Positions 62,378 through 64,000 of a stretch of 64,000 nucleotides of DNA are shown in pieces. The position numbers were made by a program, and so were the translations under genes. The notes below the pieces were generated by a model, which saw nothing but the letters and a program-made list of their open reading frames with translations, did no database searches and was not told the DNA's origin. The stretch's first letter is position 1. Each line of letters opens with the position of its first letter. The DNA comes from CALDTK01 sp963837005 (GTDB lineage Bacteria; Bacteroidota; Bacteroidia; Chitinophagales; Saprospiraceae), in assembly GCA_963837005.1 (NCBI GenBank), contig CAWIMC010000001.1, positions 124,001 through 188,000 of the forward strand, in the 5' to 3' direction.

Positions 62378-64000
62378 CTAGTTCACCTGTCGGACCGTGA
62401 CCTTTGCCTTGGATTGTACCAGGGGCGAGAAGAAGAGGATGCCATTTTGGCCATTTGTCAACATCCGGGCGGAGAGCAGGGGGGTAGGCCGGCTCACCAG
62501 CTGCACTGTGTCTGGCCCATAAAGCACCATGCTTTCGCTGGCAGCTGCGATCCGCCCACCCTCGACCATCACCTCTGAGATGAAGGCCTGCCGCTTCGGG
62601 AACTTGAAGTCATTGTCCACCTGGTACTCCCCAAAACTGCCGAAGTTGTCGGCGAAGAAGGTGCCACGCGCCAGCGTCCCTTCGGCCTGTCCTCGCGAGA
62701 CCACCGCATAGCCGGCCGGTGCTTCCCCAGCCCACATCACGTCGCCGAGGCGATTGACGAGGGGGGCATCAAAATACTGCAGCTCTCCCGGCAGCTTGAA
62801 GATACCCACCGTGCCCACGTACTTGTCCTGCGCCCTGCCCGCGAAGTAGAACTGCGGCCCTCCCTTCGAAGGCGACAGGTCGACGATCCCGAAGGCACCC
62901 GTTTCGTAGACGCCCTGCGTGCCGGCCCCGTTGAGGTCGAGGTGCCAGATGCGCCCCGTCGGGCCGTCCGTCCCCACGTAGATGTCGCCGTTGCCCGGAT
63001 AGACCAGCACGGACGTGGGCTGATCCTGCGAGCTAAAGCCACGTCCGGCCAACCAGGTTGCGCCGCCGTCTGGACTCACCATAACGTGGCCGCCCGAAAT
63101 CACGGCCTTGCGGAATCCGGCCAGGCTCACGTCCGTAGCCGAAACCAAGCCGCTGAATCGCCACTGTGCCGCCCCCGCGTCTAACTTGGCCAGCTGTCCG
63201 CTGCTGATCGCCAGGCGTCGCCCGCCTATGGTGACAAAGGCGGAGGCCTGCTGCGGCAATGTCCCAAAGGCGATCCACTCCGGACCGATTCCCGTAAAGC
63301 GCCAGAGGTTCTCTCCTGCCTCGCCTGGGCCATTGCCGTTTAGGTACTGCATGGTGTAGCGGCCGGTGGCGACCAACTGGCCGTCGGTAGTGCGACCGAG
63401 GATGCGGAGATCGGCACTCAGTTCGGCGACGGCGCCCGCGCGACTGATGCGGACGAGCCGTGCGCCAATCCCCATCCCGGCCGAGAACGCAAGCTCACCG
63501 CTGATCGGGTCGGCCCACAGTCCGCCGGTGGGTTTGCGGTCATCGTAGAGCGATGTCCAAGTCTGGCCGTCGTCCTCGCTGCGGTACACACGCTCGCCGT
63601 CGTTGTAGAGCACTGCGCCCTGGCCGTAAGCCACCACCTGCGGATCGTAGCGACTCTGGCTAGCGGTTTTGACGACAGTGAAACTCGCCCCCCTATCGGC
63701 ACTCCTGTAGATACTCACCGCACCTTGTCCGCCGACGCGCTCCACTACGTAGACATCTCCGTCCGTCGCCACGGTTACGCTGCGCACGTTCGGGAAGGCG
63801 TTGCCGGATTTGACGAGGCCGGTAGCTGCTTTCGGGGTCCAACTCGTGCCTTTGTCATCACTTCCGTAAAAACCCCCGGTCCCCGCGAAGGCCAGTAGTT
63901 CATCGCCTATGCTAACCTGTAGATGTGTAGGGGTTAAAGCAGTGAGGTCCGGCACGGTTTGCCGCAAGGCCCATGAATCGCCTCTGTCATCGCTGGTGTA
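62378..64000 (-). CDS. BNR-repeat (sialidase-like propeller) protein, partial
   Basis: The frame is open to the right edge, so the N-terminus is outside. It contains BNR/Asp-box repeats: YGSDDKGTSWT, YRSADRGASFT, YRSEDDGQTWT and SPDGGATWL. These mark a secreted beta propeller seen in sialidases and photosystem-assembly-like proteins; no catalytic arginine triad is visible in this part. The last residues (AKVTVRQVN) do not resemble a sorting domain. A mini-hairpin-like variant (GTTT-GCC-GCAA-GGC) is at 63957-63970. Confidence 0.7.
   Translation of the reverse strand, partial: YTSDDRGDSWALRQTVPDLTALTPTHLQVSIGDELLAFAGTGGFYGSDDKGTSWTPKAATGLVKSGNAFPNVRSVTVATDGDVYVVERVGGQGAVSIYRSADRGASFTVVKTASQSRYDPQVVAYGQGAVLYNDGERVYRSEDDGQTWTSLYDDRKPTGGLWADPISGELAFSAGMGIGARLVRISRAGAVAELSADLRILGRTTDGQLVATGRYTMQYLNGNGPGEAGENLWRFTGIGPEWIAFGTLPQQASAFVTIGGRRLAISSGQLAKLDAGAAQWRFSGLVSATDVSLAGFRKAVISGGHVMVSPDGGATWLAGRGFSSQDQPTSVLVYPGNGDIYVGTDGPTGRIWHLDLNGAGTQGVYETGAFGIVDLSPSKGGPQFYFAGRAQDKYVGTVGIFKLPGELQYFDAPLVNRLGDVMWAGEAPAGYAVVSRGQAEGTLARGTFFADNFGSFGEYQVDNDFKFPKRQAFISEVMVEGGRIAAASESMVLYGPDTVQLVSRPTPLLSARMLTNGQNGILFFSPLVQSKAKVTVRQVN

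Overview
The window looks like a GC-rich member of the Bacteroidota, most likely of the Saprospiria/Lewinellaceae type. I judge this from gene content: a PorX regulator, C-terminal sorting domains of the type 9 secretion system (T9SS), a glucosamine-6-phosphate deaminase fused to a PIG-L deacetylase, an ABC permease fused to an M1 peptidase, and an alpha-2-macroglobulin next to PBP1C. The first ~1.25 kb does not fit. It reads like an actinobacterial ABC transporter joined to a broken PBP1C gene, possibly an assembly chimera. At least eleven apparent frameshifts, one of them in gyrB, suggest uncorrected indels in the assembly. No tRNA, rRNA or CRISPR array was seen.

Layout. 1-1.24 kb: foreign-looking ABC transporter. 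1.3-9.9 kb (minus): PBP1C fragment and a large alpha-2-macroglobulin, separated by an accessory block holding an AlbA-type remnant and a GNAT/Xre toxin-antitoxin-like pair. 10.4-25.7 kb: AAA-ATPase/PDDEXK protein, M61 peptidase, NagB-PIG-L fusion, Skp-like chaperone, T9SS cargo, an MsbA-like exporter, and an ABC ATPase with its permease-peptidase partner. 25.7-31 kb: accessory segment with VapBC, an epimerase, a Crp regulator, a HIRAN protein, an orphan antitoxin and repeats. 31.2-36.5 kb: gyrB, a sulfatase, a decayed second copy of the gyrB 3' end, and a lipid kinase. 36.5-46.2 kb: dipeptidase, phytase-like esterase, O-methyltransferase, EamA transporter, YdjC deacetylase, PorX, HD hydrolase and a two-block repeat protein. 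47-54 kb: Lon, AraC regulator, NAD synthetase, a lipoprotein and a membrane-anchored protein. 54.2-55.2 kb: a RAYT (REP-associated tyrosine transposase) between inverted structured repeats. 55.2-61.5 kb: an RND efflux operon with its TetR regulator. 61.6-64 kb: an oxidoreductase and a partial BNR-repeat protein.

The most striking signal is not a gene. A 14-15 nt motif, GTTTT followed by a 3-bp stem closed by a GNAA-type tetraloop (commonest form GTTTTGGCGAAAGCC), occurs about 59 times, equally on both strands, inside genes in many frames and between genes. The stem bases change in compensating pairs (GGC/GCC, GCC/GGC, AGC/GCT, GAC/GTC, ACC/GGT, TAC/GTA, GCG/CGC), so a hairpin seems to be conserved rather than a string. 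A second, larger family of about eight hairpins has fixed single-stranded strings (GTTCGGGT and AGT) between two covarying stems. The RAYT is a candidate mobiliser of at least the larger hairpins.
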